64,000 nt of DNA from Betaproteobacteria bacterium (GTDB lineage: Bacteria; Pseudomonadota; Gammaproteobacteria; Burkholderiales; Burkholderiaceae_C). The position numbers and the translations under genes are program-made. The stretch's first letter is position 1. Every line of letters starts with the position of its first letter. The notes beneath the pieces were generated by a model that searched no databases, was not told the origin of the DNA, and saw only the letters and a program-made list of their open reading frames with translations. The stretch is taken from the NCBI GenBank assembly GCA_025356445.1, contig JANXSZ010000009.1:62001-126000 (forward strand), given 5' to 3'. Below are positions 53,239-62,155 of this stretch, piece by piece.

Positions 53239-55336
53239 AGACCTGACACGCCACAGCACCCTGTGCCGCCGTGAGGCAGGGGCGTTTGTGAAAGCACTGG
53301 AAGTCAGTACGGCTGGAGGTGAGCAGCTTGTCGTGGCCTGCACCCAGGAAAGCCGTTTGTTCGTGGATTTGGCCCAGCAGGCATCGGCCACTTCCTCTGT
53401 TTCACCGATCAAATTCGTGAACATCCGTGAAACCGGGGGCTGGGGGTGGGAAGCCGCCAAAGCCATGCCCAAAATCGCAGCGCTCTTGGCGGTGGCCCAT
53501 TTGCCAGACCCCGAGCCGGTGCCCACCATCACTTACACCAGCGCAGGCCGCTTGCTCATCCTTGGCCCTTTAGGCGCGGCCGAAGCGGTGGCAGCCTTGC
53601 TGGACGATGTGCTGGAGGTCAGTATTTTCAGTACCGGTGGTGTTGTCGGGCAGGGCGACAGCATGGCAGGTGGTGCCCAAGAGCGCCGCTACCCCGTTCT
53701 GGCCGGTTCTGCTGTCAGTTTGACCGGCTGGTTGGGGGCTTTTGCGTTCACATGGCGGCGTGATAACCCGATTGACCTGGACGTATGCACCCGTTGTAAC
53801 GCCTGCCTGAGTGCTTGCCCCGAGGGCGCGATTGGCTTGGACTACCAAATTGATAGCGCACTGTGCCAATCTCACCGGGCCTGTGTGTCCGTTTGTGGCG
53901 TGGCTGGAGCGATTGATTTCACCCGTGAGCCAGAGTCGGAATCGCAAGCGTTTGACCTGGTGCTGGATTTACGTACCAACCCATCACCCCACAGCACCTT
54001 TCTCCAGCACGCGCCACCCCAAGGCTACTTTCGAACGGGGGCTATGGGTGCGGATGCTAAAACGTTGATCGCTTTGCGTGGCTTGATCGGTGAGTTTGAG
54101 AAAGCCAAGTTCTTCTCCTACAAACAAAAACTCTGCGCCCACAGCCGTAACACCACGGTCGGTTGCAATGCGTGCATCGACATCTGTTCGGCAAAAGCCA
54201 TCAGCTCGGAACCCAAGCGCCAGCAAATCAGTGTCAATCCCAACCTGTGCGTAGGCTGCGGTGCCTGCACCACGGTGTGCCCGACAGGTGCACTGGGTTT
54301 CGCTTACCCGCGCACCCATGAGCAGGGCCTGAAGCTCAAAACCCTGCTGACAACGTACACCGCAGCTGGTGGCCAAGACGCTGTGCTGCTGCTGCACAGC
54401 CAAGGTGCAGGGCAAACGCGCATCGAACAGCTGGGCCGTGCCGCCCAGCTCAGACAAGCCCGTGGTGTTCCTGCCAATGTGATCCCCGTTGCGCTGTGGC
54501 ACACCGCCAGCACGGGACTGGACTTGTGGCTCAGCGCCATCGCCTTCGGTGCGCGCAGCGTGGCTGTGCTGCTGACCGACGAGGAAGCGCCGCAGTATGT
54601 GCAAGGCTTGCGCGAGCAAATGGCCGTGGGCCAAGCCTTGCTGAACGGGTTGGGCTACAGCGGCGTGCATTTGCATCTGTTGGACGGCGTAACGAACGGA
54701 CAAAATAACGAACAAAGCGTGACCGCTCTGGATGCTTGCCTGCAAGCCCTCGCCAGTGCCACAGCCCAAGCGGTGGGTCAGCCTGCCCGCTTTGCGGTTA
54801 CTGCCGAAAAGCGAAGCACTTTGGAGTTGGCGCTGGACCACCTCATCACCCAGGCGCCAGCGCCTGTGGCGGCCTTGCCCGAAGCGATTGCCTTGCCGTC
54901 TGCGGGTTCGCCTTTCGGCAGCGTCGTCGTGAACAAAGAAAAATGCACCCTGTGCCTTGCCTGCGTCAGCGCCTGCCCGGCCAGTGCCTTGGCCGACAAC
55001 CCGAATTCACCGCAACTGCGCTTCACCGAAAAGAACTGCGTCCAGTGCGGCTTGTGCGCGCAAACCTGCCCTGAAGACGCCATCGCGCTGATGCCCCGCC
55101 TGCTGTTGACGCCACAGCGCAAAGACATCCGTGTGTTGAACGAGATGCGCCCCTACGCCTGTGTGCGTTGTAGCAAGCCTTTTGGTACGCTCAAGGCCAT
55201 TGAGGGGATGTTGGGCAAACTGGCGGGTCACGCGATGTTTCAAGGTGCCGCGCTGGAGCGCCTCAAAATGTGCGGGGACTGCCGCGTGATTGACCTTTAC
55301 TCTGCCGACAATGAAACCCGTATCACCGACCTTTGA
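53165..55336 (+). CDS. Polyferredoxin-like 4Fe-4S protein of the formate dehydrogenase locus
   Basis: 723 aa. Four canonical CxxCxxCxxxC motifs are visible (CTRCNACLSAC, CVGCGACTTVC, CTLCLACVSAC, CVQCGLCAQTC), plus two degenerate sites (CQSHRACVSVC; GCNACIDIC) and a C-terminal pair CVRC ... CGDC that could bind a metal. The N-terminus PTLICDCNQTMPLNPKLL is not a signal peptide, so it is probably cytosolic. It may supply electrons or clusters for enzyme assembly; no function is proven. The ATG at 53165 matches family N-termini, and the gene overlaps both neighbours. Confidence 0.85.
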   Translation: MPTLICDCNQTMPLNPKLLGTVLHEDLTRHSTLCRREAGAFVKALEVSTAGGEQLVVACTQESRLFVDLAQQASATSSVSPIKFVNIRETGGWGWEAAKAMPKIAALLAVAHLPDPEPVPTITYTSAGRLLILGPLGAAEAVAALLDDVLEVSIFSTGGVVGQGDSMAGGAQERRYPVLAGSAVSLTGWLGAFAFTWRRDNPIDLDVCTRCNACLSACPEGAIGLDYQIDSALCQSHRACVSVCGVAGAIDFTREPESESQAFDLVLDLRTNPSPHSTFLQHAPPQGYFRTGAMGADAKTLIALRGLIGEFEKAKFFSYKQKLCAHSRNTTVGCNACIDICSAKAISSEPKRQQISVNPNLCVGCGACTTVCPTGALGFAYPRTHEQGLKLKTLLTTYTAAGGQDAVLLLHSQGAGQTRIEQLGRAAQLRQARGVPANVIPVALWHTASTGLDLWLSAIAFGARSVAVLLTDEEAPQYVQGLREQMAVGQALLNGLGYSGVHLHLLDGVTNGQNNEQSVTALDACLQALASATAQAVGQPARFAVTAEKRSTLELALDHLITQAPAPVAALPEAIALPSAGSPFGSVVVNKEKCTLCLACVSACPASALADNPNSPQLRFTEKNCVQCGLCAQTCPEDAIALMPRLLLTPQRKDIRVLNEMRPYACVRCSKPFGTLKAIEGMLGKLAGHAMFQGAALERLKMCGDCRVIDLYSADNETRITDL

Positions 55337-55964
55337 TCCGACCTCTGAAGACCTGCAACTCAGCGCCACAGTCGGCTTTGACGAAGAAACTGCCCGTGCA
55401 GAGCTGTATGGCCTGCTGGCGCTTATCTACAGTGCTGCACCAGCTACGGATTTCATAGCATCTCTGTGCGTTGCCGTGACCGATGCCCCTGCCCAGGGCG
55501 GCCATTTGGAGGCGCCCTGGCGCTCGCTGGTGGCTGCTGCGCGTGAGATGAGCGACACCGCCATCCAGCGTGAATACGACGCCTTGTTCGGTGGCATAGG
55601 CAAACCCGAGGTCTACCTGTTCGCTTCGCACTACCTCAGCGGATTTTTGAATGAAAAGCCATTGGCCCAGTTACGCACCGATTTGGCGGTGTTGGGGCTA
55701 GGGCGGGACGAAGACTCCGCCGACACCGAAGACCACATCGCCTACCTGTGCGAAGTGATGCGCTACCTGATTGCCGGGGACGATGTGGGCGTGGCCAATC
55801 TCACCGCGCAGCAAGTGTTTTTCACCAAGCATCTGCAGCCTTGGGTGGACAAGCTGTGCGATGCGTTGGCTGCGCACCCCAAAGCCCAGTTTTATGCTGC
55901 TGCGGCAGAACTGACGCGCGCTTTTGTGCAAGTCGAGGCGCAAGGGTTTGACATGCTGATGTGA
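55311..55964 (+). CDS. TorD-family chaperone for the exported formate dehydrogenase
   Basis: 217 aa, all-helical. ARAELYGLLALIYSAAP and REYDALFGGIGKPEVYLFASHYLSGFLNEKPLAQLRTDLAVLGL match TorD/DmsD-like chaperones that bind the Tat leader of a molybdoenzyme and assist cofactor loading. It starts inside the end of the ferredoxin gene (26-nt overlap). A 17-mer repeat (55443-55459) codes part of the segment after YSAAPA. Confidence 0.88.
   Translation: MKPVSPTFDPTSEDLQLSATVGFDEETARAELYGLLALIYSAAPATDFIASLCVAVTDAPAQGGHLEAPWRSLVAAAREMSDTAIQREYDALFGGIGKPEVYLFASHYLSGFLNEKPLAQLRTDLAVLGLGRDEDSADTEDHIAYLCEVMRYLIAGDDVGVANLTAQQVFFTKHLQPWVDKLCDALAAHPKAQFYAAAAELTRAFVQVEAQGFDMLM
55443..55459. repeat. 17-mer dispersed repeat copy in the torD-like gene
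   Basis: GCTACGGATTTCATAGC: exact ends; differs from the fdsA copy at two positions. Confidence 0.5.
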
Positions 55965-56051
55965 CGTGGCGTGGGGCATTGCGCCAGGGTGACAGGCCAT
56001 GCCAACGGTGGCTGGTGCGGTTGGCTAAAATTCGCCAACTTGAGGTAATCC

Positions 56052-56570
56052 ATGAACCCGTCGTCCAACTCCGCTGCAGTTTCCATTTCCGTTGCCAAAC
56101 CCCGCATCACTTTGCGCAGCCGTATCGCCATCGTGTCTGCCTCGTGGCACACCGACATCGTCCAGCAGGCGCGGGACGCCTGCGTTGCCGAGCTGGCCCG
56201 CCAAGGTTGGCCCAGCGACCAGATTGACCTGCTCGCGGTGCCTGGTGCACTGGAAATTCCCTTGCATGCTCAAAAACTGGCGAAGACAAAGCGCTATGAC
56301 GCCATCATCGCCTGTGCCTTGGTGGTGGACGGTGGCATCTACCGACATGAGTTTGTCACCGCTGCTGTGATCGACGGCCTGATGCGTGTGCAGCTGGACA
56401 CGGAAGTGCCGGTGTTTTCCGTGGTGCTCACGCCCAAGGATTTCCAGGAAAGCGATGACCATGTGCAGTTCTTTGCCGCGCACTTTGTCAAAAAGGGCAC
56501 CGAGGCTGCGCGGGCTTGTTTGCAGACGGTAGCGGGTTTGCAAGCGGTAGAAATGCTCCACACGGCGTGA
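56052..56570 (+). CDS. ribH2: Lumazine synthase, RibH2 type
   Basis: 172 aa. IAIVSASWHTDIVQQARDACVAELARQG, LAVPGALEIPLHAQKLAKT, VVDGGIYRHEFVTAAVIDGLMRVQLDTEVPVFSVVLTP match the RibH2 branch known from Brucella, in which the usual GxTxH loop is replaced by DGGIYRHEF. Lumazine synthase joins the pyrimidine and butanone-phosphate precursors of riboflavin. No other rib genes or FMN riboswitch are adjacent. Its place between torD and the fdh structural genes is unusual. Confidence 0.88.
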   Translation: MNPSSNSAAVSISVAKPRITLRSRIAIVSASWHTDIVQQARDACVAELARQGWPSDQIDLLAVPGALEIPLHAQKLAKTKRYDAIIACALVVDGGIYRHEFVTAAVIDGLMRVQLDTEVPVFSVVLTPKDFQESDDHVQFFAAHFVKKGTEAARACLQTVAGLQAVEMLHTA

Positions 56571-56593
56571 TGCCAATGTCGCTGAAGTAATGC

Positions 56594-56612
56594 TTACGTC
56601 ATGCTGACGTAA
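56594..56612. promoter_or_regulatory. 19-bp inverted repeat upstream of the exported formate dehydrogenase genes
   Basis: TTACGTCA, spacer TGC, TGACGTAA: perfect 8-bp arms in the 213-bp gap before the Tat-signal gene. It is followed by an AT-rich tract (56613-56660). Looks like a binding site for a dimeric regulator; the protein is unknown. Confidence 0.55.
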
Positions 56613-56783
56613 TCCGTATTTACACTTAGGTTTTTGAAGTGAATATTTACCTATTTGAAGGGCTGGCAGCCCCCATGGCACCGTAAATTCAGTCAGAATT
56701 TGGAGGCTTGTAACCACGCGTTTTCGTGGTGCATTGGCCTGTATATCCGCTATCCCGCCTCAAGCCAGCTTTGGAGACATTCC

Positions 56784-57017
56784 ATGCCAGCAGCTTCTCT
56801 TCGCTCGACCGAGCAACCTGCCACAGCACCCTCGCGCCGAGGGTTTTTCTTCGGTGCAGCGACCGCAGGTGTCGCAGCCGCAGCCGTGACCACGCTGCCT
56901 CACCTGCAAACCCCCATGCCCGTTGCGGCTGAAGTACTGCCCCCCCCACCTGAAAAAGGTGGCGGTTACACCGCATCCGTCCACGTCCAGCGCTATTACA
57001 CAACCGCCCGCGTCTGA
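56784..57017 (+). CDS. Small Tat-signal protein of the formate dehydrogenase operon
   Basis: 77 aa. The twin-arginine motif SRRGFFFGAATAGVAAAAV is followed by a short tail (PEKGGGYTASVHVQRYYTTARV). Such proteins precede Tat-exported formate dehydrogenase subunits in many proteobacteria; a role as accessory or small subunit is likely but unproven. GGAG precedes the ATG. Confidence 0.8.
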   Translation: MPAASLRSTEQPATAPSRRGFFFGAATAGVAAAAVTTLPHLQTPMPVAAEVLPPPPEKGGGYTASVHVQRYYTTARV

Positions 57018-57046
57018 ATCCCTTTGCTCATCCTTTGGAGCAGCTT

Positions 57047-60025
57047 ATGTTGTTGACTAAAAAAACGAGTTCTCACGCGTCGGGCGGTGCAATGCCTGCT
57101 GCTGCCTCCCCCTTTATCCATCGCCTGCACCGTGGTTTGTCGCAGGCTTTGCCCACCATGGATCGGCGTGGTTTTTTGCGCCGTTCTGGCTTGGGGGTGG
57201 GCGTGGGGCTGGCAGCGTCGCAGCTTGCACTGGTGAAAAAAGCCAAAGCGTCGGATGGCAAACCGAATGGTTTTGGCAAAGGCAAGATCGAGGTCAAGCG
57301 CACCGTGTGTACCCACTGTTCGGTTGGCTGCGCTGTGGATGCCGTTGTAGAAAACGGCGTTTGGGTGCGCCAAGAGGCGGTGTTTGATTCGCCCATCAAC
57401 CTCGGTGCACATTGCGCCAAAGGGGCTGCGCTGCGCGAACACGGGCACGGCGAATTCCGTTTGCGTTACCCCATGAAACTGGTGAATGGCAAGTACGAGC
57501 GCATCAGCTGGGACACCGCACTGAATGAAATCAGCGCCAAGATGCTGGAGTTGAAAAAGGCCAGCGGGCCAGACAGCGTGTACTTCGTCGGTTCTAGCAA
57601 ACACAACAACGAACAAGCCTATTTGTTACGCAAATTCGTTAGTTTCTGGGGCAGCAACAACTGTGACCACCAGGCCCGCATTTGCCACAGCACCACCGTT
57701 GCTGGCGTGGCCAACACCTGGGGCTATGGGGCGATGACCAATTCGTACAACGACATGCAAAACAGCAAGGTCGCGATGTACATCGGCTCCAACGCCGCCG
57801 AGGCGCACCCCGTCAGCATGTTGCACATGCTGCATGCCAAGGAAACCGGCTGCAAGATGATCGTGGTGGACCCGCGTTTCACCCGTACGGCAGCCAAAGC
57901 CGACGAGTACGTGCGTATTCGCTCTGGCTCTGACATTGCTTTCCTGTTTGGGCTGCTGCACCACATCTTTAAAAACGGCTGGGAAGACAAGCAGTACATC
58001 AACGACCGTGTCTATGGCATGGACAAGATCAAAGAAGAAGTGCTGGCCAAATGGACGCCTGACAAGGTCGAAGAAGCCTGCGGCGTGAAAGAAGCGCAAG
58101 TGCTTAAAGTGGCGACCATGCTGAACGAGAGCCGCCCTGGCACCGTAGTCTGGTGCATGGGTCAAACCCAGCACACCATCGGCAACGCCATCGTGCGTGC
58201 TTCGTGCATCTTGCAACTGGCCCTGGGCAACATCGGTAAAAGTGGTGGTGGTACCAATATTTTCCGAGGTCATGACAACGTGCAAGGTGCGACCGACGTG
58301 GGGCCGAACCCCGATTCGCTGCCTGGCTACTACGGCTTGGTCGAAGGCAGCTGGAAGCACTTTGCCAAGGCCTGGGGTGTGGATTACGAGTGGATCAAAA
58401 AGCAATACGCCAGTCCCGCCATGATGACCAAGCCCGGCATCACCGTGTCGCGCTGGATTGATGGTGTGCTGGAGAAAAACGAACTGATTGACCAGGACAG
58501 TAACCTGCGCGCGCTCTTCTTCTGGGGCCATTCGCCCAACTCGCAAACCCGGGGTTTGGAGATGAAGCGCGCTATGGACAAGCTGGATTTGCTGGTGGTG
58601 GTAGACCCCTACCCGTCAGCTACGGCGGCGATGGCTGCGATGCCCGGCAAGCCAGAAGACCAGAACCCCAACCGCGCCGTCTACCTGCTGCCTGCGGCAA
58701 CGCAGTTTGAAACCAGTGGTTCGTGTACTGCATCCAACCGCTCTTTGCAGTGGCGTGAAAAGGTCATCGAGCCGCTGTGGGAAAGCCGCAGCGACCACAT
58801 GATCATGCACCAGTTCGCACAAAAACTAGGCTTTGCGACTGAGCTGTCCAAGAACTACAAAATGCAAATCGTCAAAGGCCTGGAAGAGCCTGTGCCTGAA
58901 GACATCCTGCGTGAGATCAATAAATCGTGTTGGAGCATTGGCTACACCGGCCAAAGCCCTGAGCGCCTCAAGGCCCACATGCGCAACATGCATTTGTTTG
59001 ATGTGAAAACCCTGAAAGCCAAGGGCGGACGTGACAAAGAAACTGGCTATGACTTCACTGGCGATTACTTTGGTCTGCCTTGGCCCTGCTACGGCACGCC
59101 CGAATTGAAGCACCCCGGCAGCCCGAACCTGTACCAAACCGACAAGCATGTGATGGACGGTGGGGGTAACTTCCGCGCCAACTTTGGTGTGGAGCGCGAA
59201 GGCAAGAGCTTGCTGGCCGAAGATGGCTCCCATTCCGTGGGGGCCGACATTACTACCGGCTACCCCGAGTTTGACCATGTGCTGGTCAAAAAACTAGGCT
59301 GGTGGGGCGAATTGACCGAGGCTGAGCAAAAAGCGGCTGAAGGCAAAAACTGGAAAACGGACAACTCCGGCGGCATCATCCGCGTGGTGATGCAAAACCA
59401 CGGCTGCCATGTGTTTGGCAATGCTAAAGCCCGCGCTGTGGTCTGGAATTTCCCCGATGCCATCCCCCAACACCGCGAACCACTCTATGGCAACCGTGCC
59501 GATCTCCAAGCCAAATACCCCACACACGACGATAAAAAGAGCTTTTGGCGTTTGCCCACGCTGTACAAAACCATTCAGCAAAAAAACATCGCCGACAAGG
59601 TGCATGAGAAGTTTCCGTTCGTGATGACTTCGGGTCGCTTGGTGGAATACGAAGGTGGTGGCGAAGAAACCCGCTCCAATCCCTGGTTGGCCGAGTTGCA
59701 GCAAGAGATGTTCATCGAGATCAACCCCAAAGTGGCTGCTGACAAAGGCATACGCAACGGCGAGCGCGCCTGGGTCTCCACGCCCACAGGCGCTCGCTTG
59801 AACGTGCAGGCTTTGGTGACAGAGCGCGTTGGGCCAGACACGGTGTTCATGCCGTTCCACTTCTCTGGCCGCTGGCAAGGGCAGGACATGCTGGCCTACT
59901 ACCCCGCAGGCGCGGCACCCATCGTGCGTGGCGAGGCGATCAATACCGGCACCACGTATGGCTATGACAGCGTGACGATGATGCAAGAGACAAAAACCAC
60001 GGTCTGCAATGTAGAGCGGGCATAA
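57047..60025 (+). CDS. fdhA: Tat-exported formate dehydrogenase catalytic subunit
   Basis: 992 aa. A long N-terminus with Tat motif DRRGFLRRSGLGVGVGLAAS (about 39-58), the proximal [4Fe-4S] motif CTHCSVGC, then bis-MGD domains. The Mo ligand is Cys213 in CDHQARICHSTTV (not Sec). Other marks: GGGTNIFRGHDNVQGATDVG and the C-terminal molybdopterin dinucleotide domain. Oxidises formate in the periplasm, with electrons passing to FdhB and FdhC and on to quinone. The ATG at 57047 has TTTGGAG at proper distance; a TTG at 57035 is unlikely. Confidence 0.95.
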   Translation: MLLTKKTSSHASGGAMPAAASPFIHRLHRGLSQALPTMDRRGFLRRSGLGVGVGLAASQLALVKKAKASDGKPNGFGKGKIEVKRTVCTHCSVGCAVDAVVENGVWVRQEAVFDSPINLGAHCAKGAALREHGHGEFRLRYPMKLVNGKYERISWDTALNEISAKMLELKKASGPDSVYFVGSSKHNNEQAYLLRKFVSFWGSNNCDHQARICHSTTVAGVANTWGYGAMTNSYNDMQNSKVAMYIGSNAAEAHPVSMLHMLHAKETGCKMIVVDPRFTRTAAKADEYVRIRSGSDIAFLFGLLHHIFKNGWEDKQYINDRVYGMDKIKEEVLAKWTPDKVEEACGVKEAQVLKVATMLNESRPGTVVWCMGQTQHTIGNAIVRASCILQLALGNIGKSGGGTNIFRGHDNVQGATDVGPNPDSLPGYYGLVEGSWKHFAKAWGVDYEWIKKQYASPAMMTKPGITVSRWIDGVLEKNELIDQDSNLRALFFWGHSPNSQTRGLEMKRAMDKLDLLVVVDPYPSATAAMAAMPGKPEDQNPNRAVYLLPAATQFETSGSCTASNRSLQWREKVIEPLWESRSDHMIMHQFAQKLGFATELSKNYKMQIVKGLEEPVPEDILREINKSCWSIGYTGQSPERLKAHMRNMHLFDVKTLKAKGGRDKETGYDFTGDYFGLPWPCYGTPELKHPGSPNLYQTDKHVMDGGGNFRANFGVEREGKSLLAEDGSHSVGADITTGYPEFDHVLVKKLGWWGELTEAEQKAAEGKNWKTDNSGGIIRVVMQNHGCHVFGNAKARAVVWNFPDAIPQHREPLYGNRADLQAKYPTHDDKKSFWRLPTLYKTIQQKNIADKVHEKFPFVMTSGRLVEYEGGGEETRSNPWLAELQQEMFIEINPKVAADKGIRNGERAWVSTPTGARLNVQALVTERVGPDTVFMPFHFSGRWQGQDMLAYYPAGAAPIVRGEAINTGTTYGYDSVTMMQETKTTVCNVERA

Positions 60026-60034
60026 GGAAACACC

Positions 60035-60661
60035 ATGGCAAGAATGAAATTTGTTTGCGACGCCGAGCGTTGCATCGAGTGCAATGGCTGCGTTACCGCC
60101 TGTAAAAACGAAAACGAAGTGCCTTGGGGTGTGAACCGCCGCCGCGTGGTCACGCTGAACGACGGCGTGCCCGGTGAAAAATCCATCTCTGTCGCCTGTA
60201 TGCACTGCTCCGATGCGCCTTGCATGGCGGTGTGCCCCGTCAATTGCTTCTACCGCACCGACGAAGGCGTTGTGCTGCACGACAAAGACGTGTGCATCGG
60301 TTGCGGTTACTGCTCATACGCCTGTCCCTTCGGTGCACCGCAGTTTCCCAGTCAGGGCACGTTTGGTGTGCGTGGCAAGATGGACAAATGCACTTTTTGC
60401 GCTGGTGGCCCCGAAGAAAACGGCAGTGAAGCCGAGTTTGAAAAATACGGCCGTAACCGCCTCGCAGAAGGCAAGCTGCCTGCGTGCGCTGAAATGTGTT
60501 CCACCAAAGCCCTGCTCGCGGGGGATGGCGACGTGGTTGCTGACATCTTCCGTAACCGCGTGGTGCAGCGCGGAAAGGGTGCTGAAGTATGGGGCTGGGG
60601 CACGGCCTACGGTGCCAAGCAAGCCGGTCAAGCGCCTGCTGCTGCGGGAGCCAAATCATGA
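60035..60661 (+). CDS. fdhB: Formate dehydrogenase iron-sulfur subunit
   Basis: 208 aa with four 4Fe-4S sites: CIECNGCVTAC, CMHCSDAPCMAVCPV, CIGCGYCSYACPF, and the split C-terminal set CTFC ... CAEMC. It carries electrons from FdhA to the cytochrome b subunit. No own Tat signal, so it is probably exported as a complex with FdhA. RBS AAGGAAAC. Stop overlaps the next start (ATGA). Confidence 0.95.
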   Translation: MARMKFVCDAERCIECNGCVTACKNENEVPWGVNRRRVVTLNDGVPGEKSISVACMHCSDAPCMAVCPVNCFYRTDEGVVLHDKDVCIGCGYCSYACPFGAPQFPSQGTFGVRGKMDKCTFCAGGPEENGSEAEFEKYGRNRLAEGKLPACAEMCSTKALLAGDGDVVADIFRNRVVQRGKGAEVWGWGTAYGAKQAGQAPAAAGAKS

Positions 60662-60954
60662 CGCGGCTGGCGCTCACGGTCTGTGCCGCTGGCCTGGTGC
60701 TGATGTTGGCGGCGTGCAGCGAAAAGCCCCAAACTGCCGGTACGCCCAAACAAGACCAGCAGGCTTACGCAGGTACGGGTGTCGTTGTCTTCACCGCCCC
60801 AGGCTGGACGCCAGGCGACAAAACCAGCTGGGCCAGCGCGCAAAAAGCCCGTCAACAGTACGGCCAGAATGAGTACAGCCGTACGACCGCTGTGTCTGCG
60901 GTGATGGCGCCCGCAGTTCCAGCGGTTCCATCGGCTAAACCCAGCACCAATTAA
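60658..60954 (+). CDS. Small putative lipoprotein in the formate dehydrogenase operon
   Basis: 98 aa. Signal peptide with lipobox LAAC (TRLALTVCAAGLVLMLAAC), then a short mature part including VVVFTAPGWTPGDKTSW. I do not recognise the mature domain. Tight coupling to fdhB (4-nt overlap) and fdhC (12 nt) suggests a function with the complex. Confidence 0.75.
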   Translation: MTRLALTVCAAGLVLMLAACSEKPQTAGTPKQDQQAYAGTGVVVFTAPGWTPGDKTSWASAQKARQQYGQNEYSRTTAVSAVMAPAVPAVPSAKPSTN

Positions 60955-60966
60955 CGGGGAGTGCAT

Positions 60967-62145
60967 ATGAAACGTGCATTGTTAGCTGCGTTATTCGCAG
61001 CGTTAGGTGCAGTGGGTATGACAGCCATCGCAGCGGATGCAGCAGATACCGGCACCGCGCCCGGCATCCAAAGCGCCAACATCATGGACGTGAAGCCCGA
61101 GGCCAGCCAAGACCCCAACTACGCTAGCCAAAGCAACGGCGAGCGTATGAAGGTGCAGCCCGGCAACAACGCGCCGATATGGCGTCAGGTTGGCCAGGGC
61201 ACCACTGGCTACAGCAGTTTGCCGTTGTCTGAAGCGCCTGAGGCAGGGAACCTGATCCAGCCGTTTGTGCAGTACCCCGGTTCGCGCCTGACGAACGCGG
61301 GTGAAGCGTGGCGGCAAGTGCGCAACCAGTGGCTGCTGCCCTACGGTGGCGCGTTGCTGGTGATCGTGCTGGGGGCTGTGGCGCTGTTCTTCTTTGGCTT
61401 TGGCCCCATCAAGCTGCACGGCAAAGAAACAGGCCGCAAGATTGAGCGCTTCACCCCGTTTGAGCGCTCTGCCCACTGGGCTAACGCCATCGCGTTCTGT
61501 GCCCTGGCGATCTCAGGCGTGGTGATGGCGTTTGGCAAATCGTTGATCTTGCCGGTGATTGGCACCACGCTGTTCGGCTGGTTGGCTTACGTGCTGAAGA
61601 ATGTCCATAACTTTGCCGGGCCGTTGTTTACGGTGTCTTTGGTGATCGTATTTTTCACATTTTTGAAAGATAACTGGCTTGACAAAAGCGATATCGCGTG
61701 GTTGCTCAAGGGCGGTGGGTTTTTCGGCGGTGGCGAGCCCCCCTCAAACCGCTTCAATGCGGGTGAAAAAATTGTATTCTGGGGCGGTGTGTTTGCATTG
61801 GGGTTGGTCGTGGTGGGCTCTGGCTTGGTGCTTGACAAGCTGATTCCGAACATCGTCTACCTGCGCAGCACCATGCAGATGGCCAATATGGTTCACGTGG
61901 TCGCTACGGTGCTGATGATGGCGATGTTCATCGGCCATATTTACATTGGCACGGTTGGCATGGAAGGCGCTTACAGCGCCATGCGCACCGGCTATGTGGA
62001 CGAGGCCTGGGCCAAAGACCACCATGGGTTGTGGTACGACGACATCCAGGCTGGCAAAATTCCAGCGCAGCGCAGTGTGTTGCCTGCGGCATCCACGGGT
62101 GCTGCCACGGCCACCCGTGCTGAGCATGTGACCCAATCTGTTTGA
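60967..62145 (+). CDS. fdhC: Formate dehydrogenase cytochrome b subunit
   Basis: 392 aa. A signal peptide and about 100 residues of periplasmic N-terminal extension are followed by TM segments: LLPYGGALLVIVLGAVALFFFGFGPIKLHG, then the four-helix cytochrome b556 core with heme-ligand His candidates in RFTPFERSAHWANAIAF, NVHNFAGPLF and MANMVHVVATVLMMAMFIGHIYIG. The C-terminal DEAWAKDHHGLWYDD is typical of FdhC/FdoI. Much longer than E. coli FdnI (217 aa) owing to the N-terminal part. The ATG at 60967 follows GGGGAG; a GTG at 60961 is part of that RBS region. Confidence 0.92.
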   Translation: MKRALLAALFAALGAVGMTAIAADAADTGTAPGIQSANIMDVKPEASQDPNYASQSNGERMKVQPGNNAPIWRQVGQGTTGYSSLPLSEAPEAGNLIQPFVQYPGSRLTNAGEAWRQVRNQWLLPYGGALLVIVLGAVALFFFGFGPIKLHGKETGRKIERFTPFERSAHWANAIAFCALAISGVVMAFGKSLILPVIGTTLFGWLAYVLKNVHNFAGPLFTVSLVIVFFTFLKDNWLDKSDIAWLLKGGGFFGGGEPPSNRFNAGEKIVFWGGVFALGLVVVGSGLVLDKLIPNIVYLRSTMQMANMVHVVATVLMMAMFIGHIYIGTVGMEGAYSAMRTGYVDEAWAKDHHGLWYDDIQAGKIPAQRSVLPAASTGAATATRAEHVTQSV

Positions 62146-62155
62146 GGCCAAGACG

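Noticed and set aside
55965-56051. FMN riboswitch before ribH2
   Set aside because: None of the conserved RFN-element segments are present; only a small GTTGGC/GCCAAC hairpin.
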